This document shows positions 34,333 through 43,949 of a stretch of DNA of 63,045 nucleotides, piece by piece. The first letter of the stretch is position 1. Each line of letters starts with the position of its first letter. Location of the stretch: the NCBI GenBank assembly GCA_036620675.1, contig JAZHEE010000025.1. One strand, written 5' to 3'. The DNA comes from Jejubacter sp036620675. Its GTDB lineage: Bacteria; Pseudomonadota; Gammaproteobacteria; Enterobacterales; Enterobacteriaceae. The notes beneath the pieces were generated by a model that saw nothing but the letters and a program-made list of their open reading frames with translations, was not told the origin of the DNA and did no database searches. The translations under genes were made by a program, and so were the position numbers.

Positions 34333-35500
34333 AGTTTCGCTCAGCGTTGATGAGGCGCCAGTGGTTCAGGTACTACAGGCGCTGGCGGAAAGTCAGCAGG
34401 TTAGTCTGGTTATTGCTCCGGGCGTTGAGGGGAAGCTCTCTCTGCACCTGATGGCGCTTCCCTGGAAGCAGGCATTCGGCGCAGTGACACGTGCTGCCGG
34501 GCTGGTCTGGGATCGTAAGGGCAATCTGGTCAGCGTCTGGCCCGCCGGGCGGCGTGGGCAGCAGGAGGATGCCCAGGCGGCCGCCCGCAGGAAGCAACTG
34601 AACAGGCAACCGCTGTCGCGGGAGGTTTTTCCCCTGAGCCACGCCAGCGCGGTCGAGCTGGCCGGGGCGCTCAGGGAAGCCAGGGAGCATGTGTTAAGCG
34701 CCCGCGGCTCGATTACCGTGGATGCCCGCACTAACCGGCTGTTGGTGGATGATACCCGGGCGGCGCTGCTGCGAATTCGCCCATGGATAACAGAGATGGA
34801 TCGCCCGATGGGACAGGTCGAGCTGATCGCACATATTGTTTCCATGACCCAAAGCAGCCTGCGGGAGCTGGGAATCAAGTGGTCGCGGGCGGCCAACGCC
34901 GGAGGCCGAAACGCGTTTTCGGCCGATTTTTCTGCGGCTTCCGCCAGTACGCATATTGGTTTTAGCGTCGGGCGAATTAACGGTCGTTTGCTGGAGACTG
35001 AGCTGTCGGCGCTGGAACAGAAACGGCAACTGGCGTTTATCGCCAGCCCCCGTCTGCTGGCGGCTCACCAACAGCCCGCCAGCATCAAACAGGGCAGTGA
35101 AATTCCCTACCAGGTTGCCGGTACCGCGAATAACGCCGGGCGCATTGAGTTCCGGGAAGCGGTATTGGGTATGGAGGTCACACCCACGATCTTGCCCTAT
35201 AATCGGGTACGTCTGAAGCTGCGTATCAGCCAGAACATGCCCGGCCAGAAGCTAAAGCAGGGCGATGGAGAGATGCTCATCATCGATAAACAGGAAATTG
35301 AGACTCAGATAGAGCTCAGGGAAGGCGAAACTATCGCGCTGGGCGGTATTTTTCAGCAACGCCGTCAGACCGATCAAGACAGCGTGCCGCTGTTAAGCGC
35401 CATTCCGTTGCTGGGACATCTGTTCAGCAGCGATGGGCGCCACAAAGAGCGGCGCGAGCTGGTGGTGTTTATCACCCCGCATCTGAGTAAAGAGGGATAA
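34262..35500 (+). CDS. hofQ: HofQ, outer-membrane secretin for DNA uptake
   Basis: This 412-residue secretin has a signal peptide (MTGRILILFGYLWGALVSAAA), an STN/N0-type domain (about 27-95, LSVDEAPVVQVLQALAES), a second ring domain (VFPLSHASAVELAGALREA, VDARTNRLLVDDT), and the C-terminal secretin pore domain (about 180-410: IVSMTQSSLRELGIKW, GMEVTPTILPYNRVRLKL, IPLLGHLFSS). The ATG at 34262 follows AAGGAG; an earlier in-frame start at 34241 would spoil the signal peptide. It is the last gene of hofMNOPQ. Confidence 0.93.
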   Translation: MTGRILILFGYLWGALVSAAAPDEVSLSVDEAPVVQVLQALAESQQVSLVIAPGVEGKLSLHLMALPWKQAFGAVTRAAGLVWDRKGNLVSVWPAGRRGQQEDAQAAARRKQLNRQPLSREVFPLSHASAVELAGALREAREHVLSARGSITVDARTNRLLVDDTRAALLRIRPWITEMDRPMGQVELIAHIVSMTQSSLRELGIKWSRAANAGGRNAFSADFSAASASTHIGFSVGRINGRLLETELSALEQKRQLAFIASPRLLAAHQQPASIKQGSEIPYQVAGTANNAGRIEFREAVLGMEVTPTILPYNRVRLKLRISQNMPGQKLKQGDGEMLIIDKQEIETQIELREGETIALGGIFQQRRQTDQDSVPLLSAIPLLGHLFSSDGRHKERRELVVFITPHLSKEG

Positions 35501-35859
35501 CTGATTGAGATAAAGAGTCGGTAGGGCGTTATTCATCCGTACACGGATAGCGCGATATGCTATTTTTACGGCGGATGTGCTTCAGGAATTTGACGGCGGC
35601 AGGGAATTATCATACAAGGTGTACCGATTCCGGGACTGGTAGCCCGGCGCGTTCCACGCACCGGTAGCAACGATGGCGTCTGCGGCGGTTTTCGCGCCCT
35701 GACGCTGATTTATTCGGTTGCCAAACTACCTTGAGTGTTGAGATAATTTTCAGTCTGATTCTCGAACTCACACAATGAGGTTTCAGTTCATGTCTCGCCC
35801 CCAGGGTACGAATGGGGTGGGTTTATCATCAACGAATTGTCTTACGTAGTACCGAAAAA
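35501..35859. other. hofQ-aroK intergenic and leader region
   Basis: These 359 bp are non-coding. In E. coli the corresponding region contains two promoters for the aroK-to-trpS operon, and here it includes an A+T-rich stretch (35735-35790) near TTGAGTGTTGAGATAATTT. An imperfect inverted repeat lies near 35640-35690 (GGTAGCCCGGCGCGTTCC). The aroK frame is open from 35812, but MGWVYHQR... is not part of the family. No RNA gene was recognised. Confidence 0.45.
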
Positions 35860-36381
35860 ATGGCAGAGAAACGCAATATCTTTCTGGTTGGGCCTATGGG
35901 TGCCGGCAAAAGCACTATTGGGCGCCAGTTAGCTCAGCAGCTCAATATGGAATTCTACGATTCTGATCAAGAGATTGAGAAACGAACCGGAGCGGATGTG
36001 GGATGGGTCTTCGACGTCGAAGGCGAAGAAGGTTTCCGCCATCGTGAAGAAAAAATCATCAATGAACTCACAGAGAAGCAGGGTATCGTGCTGGCTACGG
36101 GCGGAGGCTCTGTCAAATCCCGCGAAACCCGCAATCGTCTCTCTGCGCGCGGCGTAGTCGTCTATCTGGAGACGACTATTGAGAAACAGCTGGCGCGCAC
36201 CCAGCGTGATAAAAAGCGCCCGCTGCTGCAGGTCGATGCGCCACCGCGCGAGGTTCTGGAAAATTTAGCCGGTGAACGCAATCCGCTGTATGAAGAGATT
36301 GCCGATGTGACGATCCGTACTGACGATCAAAGTGCTAAAGTTGTTGCCAACCAGATTATTCATATGTTGGAAAACAGCTAA
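35860..36381 (+). CDS. aroK: Shikimate kinase I
   Basis: This 173-residue cytoplasmic kinase phosphorylates shikimate at the 3-hydroxyl, the fifth step to chorismate. It has the P-loop GPMGAGKSTIG (about 11-21), DSDQEIEKRTGADVGWVF with the shikimate-binding Asp, ATGGGSV, and the lid DKKRPLLQ. It is almost identical to E. coli AroK. The ATG at 35860 is chosen for that match (MAEKRNIFLVGPM). It is followed by aroB after 50 bp in the aroK-aroB-damX-dam-rpe-gph-trpS superoperon. Confidence 0.98.
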   Translation: MAEKRNIFLVGPMGAGKSTIGRQLAQQLNMEFYDSDQEIEKRTGADVGWVFDVEGEEGFRHREEKIINELTEKQGIVLATGGGSVKSRETRNRLSARGVVVYLETTIEKQLARTQRDKKRPLLQVDAPPREVLENLAGERNPLYEEIADVTIRTDDQSAKVVANQIIHMLENS

Positions 36382-36431
36382 TTCTGTTTAGATAACAGAC
36401 TCGTCCGTCAGCAAAAAAGGTACTGAGTGTC

Positions 36432-37520
36432 ATGGAGAGGTTGACCGTTACCCTGGGGGAGCGTAGCTACCCTATCACCATCGCATCCGGATTGTTCAAC
36501 TCAGCGGATGCATTCTGGCCCCTGGCTTCCGGCGATTGGGTTATGTTGGTTACCAACGAGACCCTGGCGCCTCTCTACCTTGAACCTGTACGCGCCGTGC
36601 TGGAACAGGCGGGCGTAAAGGTTGACCAGATTATTTTGCCGGATGGCGAACAGTACAAAAGCCTGGCTTCGCTGGAAGCGGTGTTTACCGCACTGCTGCA
36701 AAAACCTCACGGGCGCGATACCACGCTGGTTGCCCTGGGGGGGGGCGTGATTGGTGACCTTACCGGCTTCGCCGCCGCCTGCTATCAGCGCGGCGTTCGT
36801 TTTATCCAGGTTCCTACCACTTTGCTGGCGCAGGTGGACTCTTCGGTCGGGGGTAAAACGGCGGTAAACCATCCGTTGGGTAAGAATATGATTGGCGCCT
36901 TCTGGCAGCCAGCCTCAGTAATTATCGATCTCAACTGTCTGAAAACGCTGCCTGCTCGTGAACTGGCCTCTGGCCTGGCGGAAGTGATCAAATACGGCAT
37001 TATTCTCGATGCCGGATTCTTTACGTGGCTTGAACAAAATCTGGACGCGTTACTGGCGCATGATGAGGCGGCGATGTCCTGGTGTATCCGCCGTTGTTGT
37101 GAGCTGAAAGCCGAAGTTGTGGCGGCCGACGAGCGGGAAAGCGGCTTACGTGCTTTACTGAATCTGGGCCATACCTTCGGTCATGCCATTGAAGCGGAAA
37201 TGGGTTATGGCAACTGGCTGCATGGAGAAGCCGTGGCCGCGGGTATGGTGATGGCGGCACGTACCGCGCAGCGACTGGGGCAGTTCTCTGAAGCTGATAC
37301 CCGGCGTATTATTGATTTGCTGGTGCGTGCGGGGTTGCCGGTGGAAGGCCCGGCGCAGATGTCGCCGCAAAGTTATCTTCCCCATATGCTGCGTGATAAA
37401 AAAGTACTGGGCGGTGAACTGCGCCTGGTATTGCCGCGGGTTATAGGGAAAAGTGAAGTTCGCGCGGGCGTGGCGCACGATTTAGTGCTGGAGGCTATTG
37501 CCGACTGCCTGCCAGCGTGA
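36432..37520 (+). CDS. aroB: 3-Dehydroquinate synthase
   Basis: This 362-residue NAD-dependent, metal-dependent cytoplasmic enzyme converts DAHP to 3-dehydroquinate. It has the glycine-rich cofactor region LVALGGGVIGDLTGFAAAC (about 95-113), QVPTTLLAQVDSSVGGKTAVN, and metal ligands in LAEVIKYGI (Glu), LNLGHTFGHAIE (His) and WLHGEAVAAGM (His). Full length. It is separated from aroK by a short spacer and from damX by 128 bp. Confidence 0.98.
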   Translation: MERLTVTLGERSYPITIASGLFNSADAFWPLASGDWVMLVTNETLAPLYLEPVRAVLEQAGVKVDQIILPDGEQYKSLASLEAVFTALLQKPHGRDTTLVALGGGVIGDLTGFAAACYQRGVRFIQVPTTLLAQVDSSVGGKTAVNHPLGKNMIGAFWQPASVIIDLNCLKTLPARELASGLAEVIKYGIILDAGFFTWLEQNLDALLAHDEAAMSWCIRRCCELKAEVVAADERESGLRALLNLGHTFGHAIEAEMGYGNWLHGEAVAAGMVMAARTAQRLGQFSEADTRRIIDLLVRAGLPVEGPAQMSPQSYLPHMLRDKKVLGGELRLVLPRVIGKSEVRAGVAHDLVLEAIADCLPA

Positions 37521-37648
37521 ACGATAAGACTGAGAAAGAGATGCCTGGAACAATACCGGGCGAACAGGTAGCCGCCCGTGGGCGGCTCTGTAGTTGATGC
37601 GCTAACAGTGCTTTTTATCAGGCGTTGGCCTGTGAGTGGGGGTGTTAA

Positions 37649-38986
37649 ATGGATGAGTTTAAACCGGAAGACGAGCTGAAACCCGATCCCAGTGACCGAC
37701 GTTCTGGTCGCCAGCGTAATGGTGCCAGCTATGAGCGTGATAATGAGCCCAGTATCAACGTCGATGACGTGGATATTGATGAGGATGATGTCCGTCCCGG
37801 CCGTCGCCGCGATGAGGCGGCGGATGAGGCTGAACCGCAACGCGAAGTGTCCCGTTCTACAGCTGATGACGACGAAGAGCGTCGCCCGCGCCGCCGTAAA
37901 GCCGCTCCGGCCCGTAAACCTGCGTCACGCCAGCATATTATGATGGGCGTGGGTATTCTGGTGCTGCTGCTGGTGATTATCGGTATTGGTTCTGCATTGA
38001 AGAGTCCCTCTTCCGACGATAGCAGTACGGCAGGCAACGGCGGCGAGAAAAATATTGACCTTTCTGCTGGCGGTGCCGATAACGGCAATCAGCAGCCGGA
38101 AAATAGCGGTATGGCGCCTTCGGGCAGCGATGTTCAGAACGGCAACCCGCAGGATATTGCTCTGCCGCCGGTGTCCCAGACGCCGACCCAGTCTCAACCC
38201 CAGACCGCACAGCAGGGCCAGCAGCGCGTAGAGGTTCAGGGCGATCTGAACAGCGCGCTGACCGGCGAACGGGGCCAGCAGAATCAGCAGCAGATGGATG
38301 CTGCCGCGAGTGCCGGTTCTTCAACGCTGCCGACGCAGCCCGCCACCGTAGCGCCGATGGGGAATGGCCATCGTGGAACGACAAACGGCTCGCCGCGTCA
38401 GAGCGCTTCTCAGCAGTCCTCGCATCACAGCGAGCCGCGTCATGAGCGCAAGAAAACGGTCATTGAGCAGCCGCAGCATAAGGCCGCGCAGCAGCATGCC
38501 AGTGCACCGAAGAGCGTGACCTCTGGCGCGAAGACGACCAGTGAGCCTGCGAAAGCGCCTGTGGCGAAGCCCGCACAGAAGGCCGCGGCTACGGCCAGCA
38601 ATAAGTCTGAGACGACGCAGAAAGCAGCGACCGCCAGCCAGCCTCAGCAGGCTGTGACGCCGACCGCATCTGCGGCGACTACCAGCAAGGTGTTGAGCGG
38701 CAACGGCGGTGCGTTGCTGTCGGCGCCGTCTGGTCATTACACATTGCAGTTGAGCAGTTCTTCGAACTACAACAACCTGAACGCCTGGGCGAAGAAAGAG
38801 AATCTGCAGGACTATGTGGTTTACCAGACGATTCGCAACGGTAAGCCCTGGTACGTGCTGGTCAAAGGTGTTTATGCTTCTAAGGATGCGGCGAAAGGCG
38901 CTGTGTCTTCGCTGCCTGCAGGCGTACAGGCCAGAAATCCGTGGACTAAACCTGTTGCTCAGGTGCAGTCCGATCTTAAGCAATGA
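37649..38986 (+). CDS. damX: DamX, SPOR-domain division-septum protein
   Basis: This 445-residue single-pass inner-membrane protein localises to the septum. It has a cytoplasmic, charged N-terminal 95 residues, TM at about 98-118 (IMMGVGILVLLLVIIGIG), then a long periplasmic linker very rich in Gln, Ser, Ala and Pro. The C-terminal SPOR domain (about 365-440, GHYTLQLSSSSNYNNLNAWA and YVVYQTIRNGKPWYVLVKGV) binds denuded glycan strands. The linker is a little longer than in E. coli. It lies between aroB and dam. Confidence 0.96.
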   Translation: MDEFKPEDELKPDPSDRRSGRQRNGASYERDNEPSINVDDVDIDEDDVRPGRRRDEAADEAEPQREVSRSTADDDEERRPRRRKAAPARKPASRQHIMMGVGILVLLLVIIGIGSALKSPSSDDSSTAGNGGEKNIDLSAGGADNGNQQPENSGMAPSGSDVQNGNPQDIALPPVSQTPTQSQPQTAQQGQQRVEVQGDLNSALTGERGQQNQQQMDAAASAGSSTLPTQPATVAPMGNGHRGTTNGSPRQSASQQSSHHSEPRHERKKTVIEQPQHKAAQQHASAPKSVTSGAKTTSEPAKAPVAKPAQKAAATASNKSETTQKAATASQPQQAVTPTASAATTSKVLSGNGGALLSAPSGHYTLQLSSSSNYNNLNAWAKKENLQDYVVYQTIRNGKPWYVLVKGVYASKDAAKGAVSSLPAGVQARNPWTKPVAQVQSDLKQ

Positions 38987-39049
38987 TCGAAGCGCAGTAT
39001 GCTGTCGGAGCCTCTCCACAGCTGGAGAAGGTATAAATAGTCTGACGGC

Positions 39050-39895
39050 ATGAAAAAGAATCGCGCTTTTTTGAAATGGGCAGGGGGGAAATACCCCCTG
39101 CTGGAAGAAATCAAACGTTACCTTCCTGAAGGTGACTGTTTGATCGAACCCTTCGTTGGTGCTGGATCGGTATTTTTAAATACCGATTACCGGCGTTATG
39201 TTCTGGCGGATATCAACAGCGATCTGATCCAGCTCTACAACATCGTAAAGGAACGAGCGGACGAGTACGTACGCGAAGCGCGCATGTTGTTTTGTTCCGA
39301 CAATAACAACCCGGACACCTATTACGCGCTACGCGATGAGTTTAATCTGAGCCGCGATCCGTTACGGCGCTCGGTGCTGTTTCTCTATCTTAATCGCCAT
39401 GGTTACAATGGTCTGTGTCGGTATAATCTGAGCGGCGAATTTAATGTGCCATTCGGCCGCTACAGCCGCCCCTACTTCCCCGAGGCTGAGCTGTATCACT
39501 TTGCCGCTCAGGCGCAGAATGCCACCTTTCTCTGCCAGTCCTATATCGATAGTATGGTAAGTGCGCGAGCCGGCTCGGTGGTTTACTGCGATCCGCCTTA
39601 TGCGCCGCTTTCCGCAACGGCCAATTTTACGGCGTATCATACCAACAGCTTTAGCCTGGAGCATCAGCAACAGCTGGCGCAAATGGCCAGAGAGCTGGCG
39701 GAACGCGGCATTCCGGTGTTGATCTCCAATCACGATACCATACTGACCCAGGACTGGTATCAGCAGGCGACGGATTTGTATAAGGTGAGCGTCCGGCGCA
39801 GCATCAGCAGCAACGGCGGAACGCGCAAGAAGGTGGATGAGCTGCTGGCGCTTTACAGGCCGCTTAAGGTCTTAGCCGTCGCAGACGAGCGTTGA
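39050..39895 (+). CDS. dam: Dam DNA adenine-N6 methyltransferase (GATC)
   Basis: This 281-residue cytoplasmic methylase modifies adenine in GATC, serving mismatch repair and replication control. The SAM-binding motif is KWAGGKYPL (about residues 9-18), the catalytic DPPY is in VVYCDPPYAPL (near 181), and FVGAGSVFLN is the FxGxG-type motif. Start and length match E. coli Dam. It follows damX by 63 bp and precedes rpe by 13 bp. Confidence 0.98.
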   Translation: MKKNRAFLKWAGGKYPLLEEIKRYLPEGDCLIEPFVGAGSVFLNTDYRRYVLADINSDLIQLYNIVKERADEYVREARMLFCSDNNNPDTYYALRDEFNLSRDPLRRSVLFLYLNRHGYNGLCRYNLSGEFNVPFGRYSRPYFPEAELYHFAAQAQNATFLCQSYIDSMVSARAGSVVYCDPPYAPLSATANFTAYHTNSFSLEHQQQLAQMARELAERGIPVLISNHDTILTQDWYQQATDLYKVSVRRSISSNGGTRKKVDELLALYRPLKVLAVADER

Positions 39896-39908
39896 ACAGG
39901 AGAAGTGG

Positions 39909-40586
39909 ATGAAACAGTATCTGATTGCCCCCTCTATCCTCTCGGCCGATTTTGCGCGGCTGGGGGAAGATACCGCGAAAGCGCTGGCGGCTGGCGCCGA
40001 TGTGGTGCATTTCGATGTTATGGACAACCATTATGTCCCTAACCTGACCATCGGCCCCATGGTACTTAAGGCGCTGCGTGATTACGGTGTTACCGCCCCG
40101 ATTGATGTGCACCTGATGGTAAAGCCTGTGGATCGCATTATTCCCGATTTTGCCGCGGCAGGCGCCAGTATCATCACCTTCCATCCTGAAGCTTCCGAAC
40201 ATATCGACCGTTCTTTACAGTTGATTAAAGAGCACGGCTGTAAGGCCGGGCTGGTTCTTAATCCTGCTACGCCGCTCAGCTATCTGGATCACGTGATGGA
40301 GAAACTGGACGTCATTTTACTGATGTCGGTAAACCCCGGTTTCGGCGGGCAGTCGTTTATTCCTCATACTCTGGAAAAACTGCGTCAGGTGCGCGAGCGT
40401 ATTGATGCCTCCGGGCTGGATATCCGCCTGGAAGTGGATGGTGGCGTGAAGGTCAGCAATATTGGCGAGATTGCTGCGGCAGGCGCCGATATGTTTGTCG
40501 CGGGTTCGGCTATTTTCGGACAACCGGATTATAAAGCGGTGATCGATCAGATGCGTAGCGAACTGGCGAAGGTGAATCATGGATAA
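39909..40586 (+). CDS. rpe: Ribulose-5-phosphate 3-epimerase
   Basis: This 225-residue TIM-barrel enzyme of the pentose phosphate pathway interconverts ribulose-5-P and xylulose-5-P. It has the substrate and metal residues in APSILSADFARLG, HFDVMDNHYVPNLTIG, DVHLMVKPVD, MSVNPGFGGQSFIP and LEVDGGVKVSN. It begins after AGGAGAAG. Its 3' end overlaps gph by 8 bp, so the two are coupled. Confidence 0.98.
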   Translation: MKQYLIAPSILSADFARLGEDTAKALAAGADVVHFDVMDNHYVPNLTIGPMVLKALRDYGVTAPIDVHLMVKPVDRIIPDFAAAGASIITFHPEASEHIDRSLQLIKEHGCKAGLVLNPATPLSYLDHVMEKLDVILLMSVNPGFGGQSFIPHTLEKLRQVRERIDASGLDIRLEVDGGVKVSNIGEIAAAGADMFVAGSAIFGQPDYKAVIDQMRSELAKVNHG

Positions 40587-41301
40587 GTTTTCAACCCTGC
40601 GCGCCGTCGCGTTTGATCTGGACGGTACGCTGGTAGACAGCGCTCCGGGGCTGACCGAGGCGGTGGACAACGCGCTTTATGCGCTGGAGCTGCCCAGGGC
40701 CGGAGAGGAACGGGTGATTACCTGGATCGGCAACGGTGCCGACGTGCTGGTTGAGCGGGCGCTGTGCTGGGCCCTGAAGGAGAAGGCCGAAGGTAAAGGC
40801 GATCCTCAGCCGGACGATGAAATGCGCCGTATGATGCGCAAATTGTTCGATCGCTATTATAGCGAGTCCGCCGGGCAGGGTAGCTTTCTGTTCCCGAACG
40901 TGGCGGAAACCCTGGCGGCGCTAAAGCAGCATGGCGTGGCGCTGGCGCTGGTGACTAATAAACCCACCCCCTTTGTGCGACCGATCCTGGAAGGCCTGGG
41001 GCTGGCGGGCTATTTCGAGCCGATTATCGGTGGCGACGACGTTAAGAATAAAAAACCGCACCCGGAGCCGATTCTACGGGTGGCGGAACGGTTGGGTATT
41101 TCCCCGGACGCGTTGCTGTTTGTCGGCGATTCGCGTAATGATATTCAGGCCGCCCGGGCCGCGGGTTGCCCTTCGGTCGGTATGACTTACGGTTACAATT
41201 ATGGCGAAGCGATTTCGTTGAGTGACCCTGACCGGGTGCTCGATAGCTTCCATGAACTTCTGCCCTTACTCGGGCTTCCCCAATACGAACATCAGGAATG
41301 A
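40579..41301 (+). CDS. gph: Phosphoglycolate phosphatase
   Basis: This 240-residue cytoplasmic HAD phosphatase removes phosphate from 2-phosphoglycolate, including that released by DNA repair. Motif I is FDLDGTLVDSAPG (about residues 12-24), motif II is LVTNKPTPF, motif III is KNKKPHPEP and motif IV is FVGDSRNDIQAARAAG. The start overlaps rpe by 8 bp; the trpS start lies 5 bp after its stop. It is a core housekeeping member of the aroK-trpS operon. Confidence 0.97.
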   Translation: MDKFSTLRAVAFDLDGTLVDSAPGLTEAVDNALYALELPRAGEERVITWIGNGADVLVERALCWALKEKAEGKGDPQPDDEMRRMMRKLFDRYYSESAGQGSFLFPNVAETLAALKQHGVALALVTNKPTPFVRPILEGLGLAGYFEPIIGGDDVKNKKPHPEPILRVAERLGISPDALLFVGDSRNDIQAARAAGCPSVGMTYGYNYGEAISLSDPDRVLDSFHELLPLLGLPQYEHQE

Positions 41302-41305
41302 GCCA

Positions 41306-42310
41306 ATGACTAAGCCCATCGTCTTTAGCGGCGCGCAGCCGTCAGGAGAGTTAACCATCGGGAACTATATGGGTGCGCTGCGTCAGTGGGTGAATATGCA
41401 GGATGATTACCACTGCATCTACTGCATCGTCGACCAGCACGCCATCACGGTTCGTCAGGATCCCGCGCAGCTACGCAAAGCGACCCTGGACACTCTGGCG
41501 CTCTATCTGGCCTGCGGCATCGACCCGGAAAAGAGCACCATCTTCGTTCAGTCGCATGTTGCCGAACACGCCCAACTGAGCTGGGTGCTGAACTGCTACA
41601 CCTATTTTGGTGAACTGAGCCGGATGACCCAGTTTAAGGATAAGTCGACCCGTTACGCGGAAAACATCAACGCCGGACTGTTTGACTACCCGGTGCTGAT
41701 GGCGGCGGATATCCTGTTGTATCAGACCAATCAGGTGCCGGTTGGGGAAGATCAGAAGCAGCACCTGGAACTGAGCCGCGACGTGGCCCAGCGCTTCAAC
41801 GCGCTCTATGGCGATATCTTCCGAATCCCCGAGCCGTTTATTCCGAAATCTGGCGCGCGCGTGATGTCGCTGCTGGAGCCGACCAAAAAGATGTCCAAGT
41901 CGGACGATAACCGTAATAACGTGATCGGTCTGCTGGAAGAGCCGAAAGCGGTAGTGAAGAAAATTAAGCGCGCGGTGACCGATTCCGACGAGCCGCCGGT
42001 GGTGCGTTACGACGTGGCCAATAAAGCCGGAGTCTCTAACCTGCTGGATATTCTTTCCGGCGTTACCGGCCAGAGTATCAGCGAGCTGGAGCAGCACTTC
42101 GAAGGCAAAATGTACGGCCATCTGAAAGGCGAAGTGGCGGATGCGGTTTCTGGTATGCTGAGTGAGCTACAGGAGCGTTACCACCGCTACCGTAATGACG
42201 AAGCTTTCCTGCAGCAGGTGATGAAGGAAGGGGCGGAAAAAGCCCGCGCTCAGGCTCAGGAGACGCTGAAAAAGGTCTACGAAGCCATCGGCTTTGTGGC
42301 GCAGCCGTAA
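41306..42310 (+). CDS. trpS: Tryptophanyl-tRNA synthetase
   Basis: This 334-residue class I synthetase charges tRNA(Trp). The HIGH-type motif appears as TIGN in QPSGELTIGNYMGALRQW (residues 10-27) and the KMSKS motif in PTKKMSKSDDNRNN (about 191-204). Tryptophan-site features include DILLYQTNQVPVGEDQKQHL. The ATG at 41306 with AGGAATGA upstream gives the E. coli start MTKPIVFSGAQPS. It ends the aroK operon and is convergent with cysG. Confidence 0.98.
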   Translation: MTKPIVFSGAQPSGELTIGNYMGALRQWVNMQDDYHCIYCIVDQHAITVRQDPAQLRKATLDTLALYLACGIDPEKSTIFVQSHVAEHAQLSWVLNCYTYFGELSRMTQFKDKSTRYAENINAGLFDYPVLMAADILLYQTNQVPVGEDQKQHLELSRDVAQRFNALYGDIFRIPEPFIPKSGARVMSLLEPTKKMSKSDDNRNNVIGLLEEPKAVVKKIKRAVTDSDEPPVVRYDVANKAGVSNLLDILSGVTGQSISELEQHFEGKMYGHLKGEVADAVSGMLSELQERYHRYRNDEAFLQQVMKEGAEKARAQAQETLKKVYEAIGFVAQP

Positions 42311-42321
42311 TTCCTCGCCTA

Positions 42322-42346
42322 ACCCTCTCCCTAGTGGGGAGAGGGT
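42322..42346. repeat. CCCTCTCCC-type hairpin after trpS
   Basis: Stem ACCCTCTCCC / GGGAGAGGGT around TAGTG, 11 bp after the trpS stop codon. It is the same repeat type as at 24337 and at the 3' end of feoC. Lacking a T-run, it may block exonucleases or help ending rather than being a classic terminator; the next 90 bp to cysG contain no gene. Confidence 0.5.
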
Positions 42347-42437
42347 ACGCCCATCACCGGTTTGTCGCCTCAATATACCGGATTCTGGTCTTCGAACCTG
42401 GAATGGGGTTATCAACGTCCCCAACGGATATTGTGGA

Positions 42438-43814
42438 TCAGTGGTTAGAAAACCAGTTCAGCTTATTGCGCAGGGCCACCACGCGCCCGACGATAATCAG
42501 ACTGGGGCTTTTGACCTGCTGCGCCAGTTCGCCCAGTTGCGCCAGAGTCCCGTCCACCACCCGCTGGGTCACGGCGGTACCGTTTTCCACCAACGCTACC
42601 GGGACTTGTGGTGACATACCGTGGGCAATCAGGTTTTGCTGGATAGCCGAAGCCTGATTCAGCCCCATATAGAAGACCAGCGTCTGCTTTTCTGCCGCCA
42701 GGCTCTGCCAGTTCAGTGCTTCGCCATCGTGCTTAAGATGGCCAGTTACCAGCCGCACGCCCCGGGCGTAGTCGCGGTGGGTCAGAGGAATACCGGCGTA
42801 GGCGGAACAGCCCGATGCGGCGGTAATTCCCGGAACTACCGAGAAGGGAATACCGGCATTGCACAGAACCTCCAGCTCTTCGCCTCCTCGCCCGAAGATA
42901 AAGGGATCCCCGCCCTTAAGACGCACCACGCGCTTACCGCGCTGGGCCTCGCGCAGCAGAATCTGGTTAATCTCCTCCTGGGGAACGCAGTGATAGCCCG
43001 CGCGCTTGCCGACGAAAACCCGATCCGCATCGCGACGCACCAGGTTCATGATGTCGTCGGATACCAGCCTGTCGTAAATTACGATATCGGCCTGCTGAAT
43101 TTGCTGCAGCCCCTTCAGGGTCAGCAGACCGGCATCGCCAGGCCCGGCCCCCACCAGCACCACTTCACCGCGATTATCCAGCGGTTCGCTGAACAGTGCT
43201 TCAGTGGTCCGGGAGATCGCTTTTTCATCACGATTAGCCAGCGACTGGGCCAGCCTGTCGTTAACGAAAAACTTCTCCCAGAAGCGACGCCGTTCCCCCA
43301 TAGTAGCGAAAGTGGCTTTTACTCGTGCGCGTAACTTTCCTGCGTAGTGGGCGACATGGCCCAGATGAAGGGGCAGTATTGATTCCAGTTTTTCACGCAG
43401 CAGGCGTGCCAGTACCGGGGAAGTACCGCCAGACGAGATAGCAACCATCAGCGGAGATCGGTCGATAATGGAGGGCATGATAAAGCTGGCCTGTTTCGGA
43501 GCGTCCACAACGTTGCAGAAGATGCGCCGCGCCTCGGCGGCATCGCTAACCTGTTGATTGACTGCGTCATCATCGGTGGCGGCAATGGTCAGCCAGCACT
43601 CATCCAGCAGCGCTTCATCAAACGGCCCCTGCGCCAGGATTAGCTGACCGGCGTCCGCCCAGGCGTGAAACTGAGGAGCAAAACTGAGCGCATTAACGGT
43701 CAGACTGGCGCCTGCCTCCAGCAGAAGCCGCGCTTTGCGTTCTGCGACATCGCCGCCGCCTACCAGCAGGCAGGCGCGGTCACGTAACTGGCAAAATATG
43801 GGCAGGTGATCCAC
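42438..43814 (-). CDS. cysG: Siroheme synthase (uroporphyrinogen-III methyltransferase, dehydrogenase, ferrochelatase)
   Basis: This 458-residue bifunctional enzyme makes siroheme for nitrite and sulfite reductases. The N-terminal half (1-150) is the NAD-dependent dehydrogenase/chelatase (LVGGGDVAERKARLLLEAG, SSGGTSPVLARLLREKLE). The C-terminal half (about 216-445) is SUMT (LVGAGPGDAGLLTLKGL, VRLKGGDPFIFGRGGEE, GITAASGCSAYAGIPLTHR). A GTG start at 43814 (after GAGGAAAAAG) gives the family start VDHLPIFCQLRDR; the longer frame to 43907 is not conserved. It follows nirC in the nirBDC-cysG operon. Confidence 0.96.
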   Translation of the reverse strand: MDHLPIFCQLRDRACLLVGGGDVAERKARLLLEAGASLTVNALSFAPQFHAWADAGQLILAQGPFDEALLDECWLTIAATDDDAVNQQVSDAAEARRIFCNVVDAPKQASFIMPSIIDRSPLMVAISSGGTSPVLARLLREKLESILPLHLGHVAHYAGKLRARVKATFATMGERRRFWEKFFVNDRLAQSLANRDEKAISRTTEALFSEPLDNRGEVVLVGAGPGDAGLLTLKGLQQIQQADIVIYDRLVSDDIMNLVRRDADRVFVGKRAGYHCVPQEEINQILLREAQRGKRVVRLKGGDPFIFGRGGEELEVLCNAGIPFSVVPGITAASGCSAYAGIPLTHRDYARGVRLVTGHLKHDGEALNWQSLAAEKQTLVFYMGLNQASAIQQNLIAHGMSPQVPVALVENGTAVTQRVVDGTLAQLGELAQQVKSPSLIIVGRVVALRNKLNWFSNH

Positions 43815-43949
43815 GGTGTCTTTTTCCTCATCTTTTATCGGTAATGCTTGCCGGGCTGCGATGGTGTCCGTAGGGACGCCCGGCAAGGGAAAACAGCATA
43901 CCAGCAACCCTGCCCGCTGAATATGGCGCGGGCGGGGAGAGAGAAAGGG

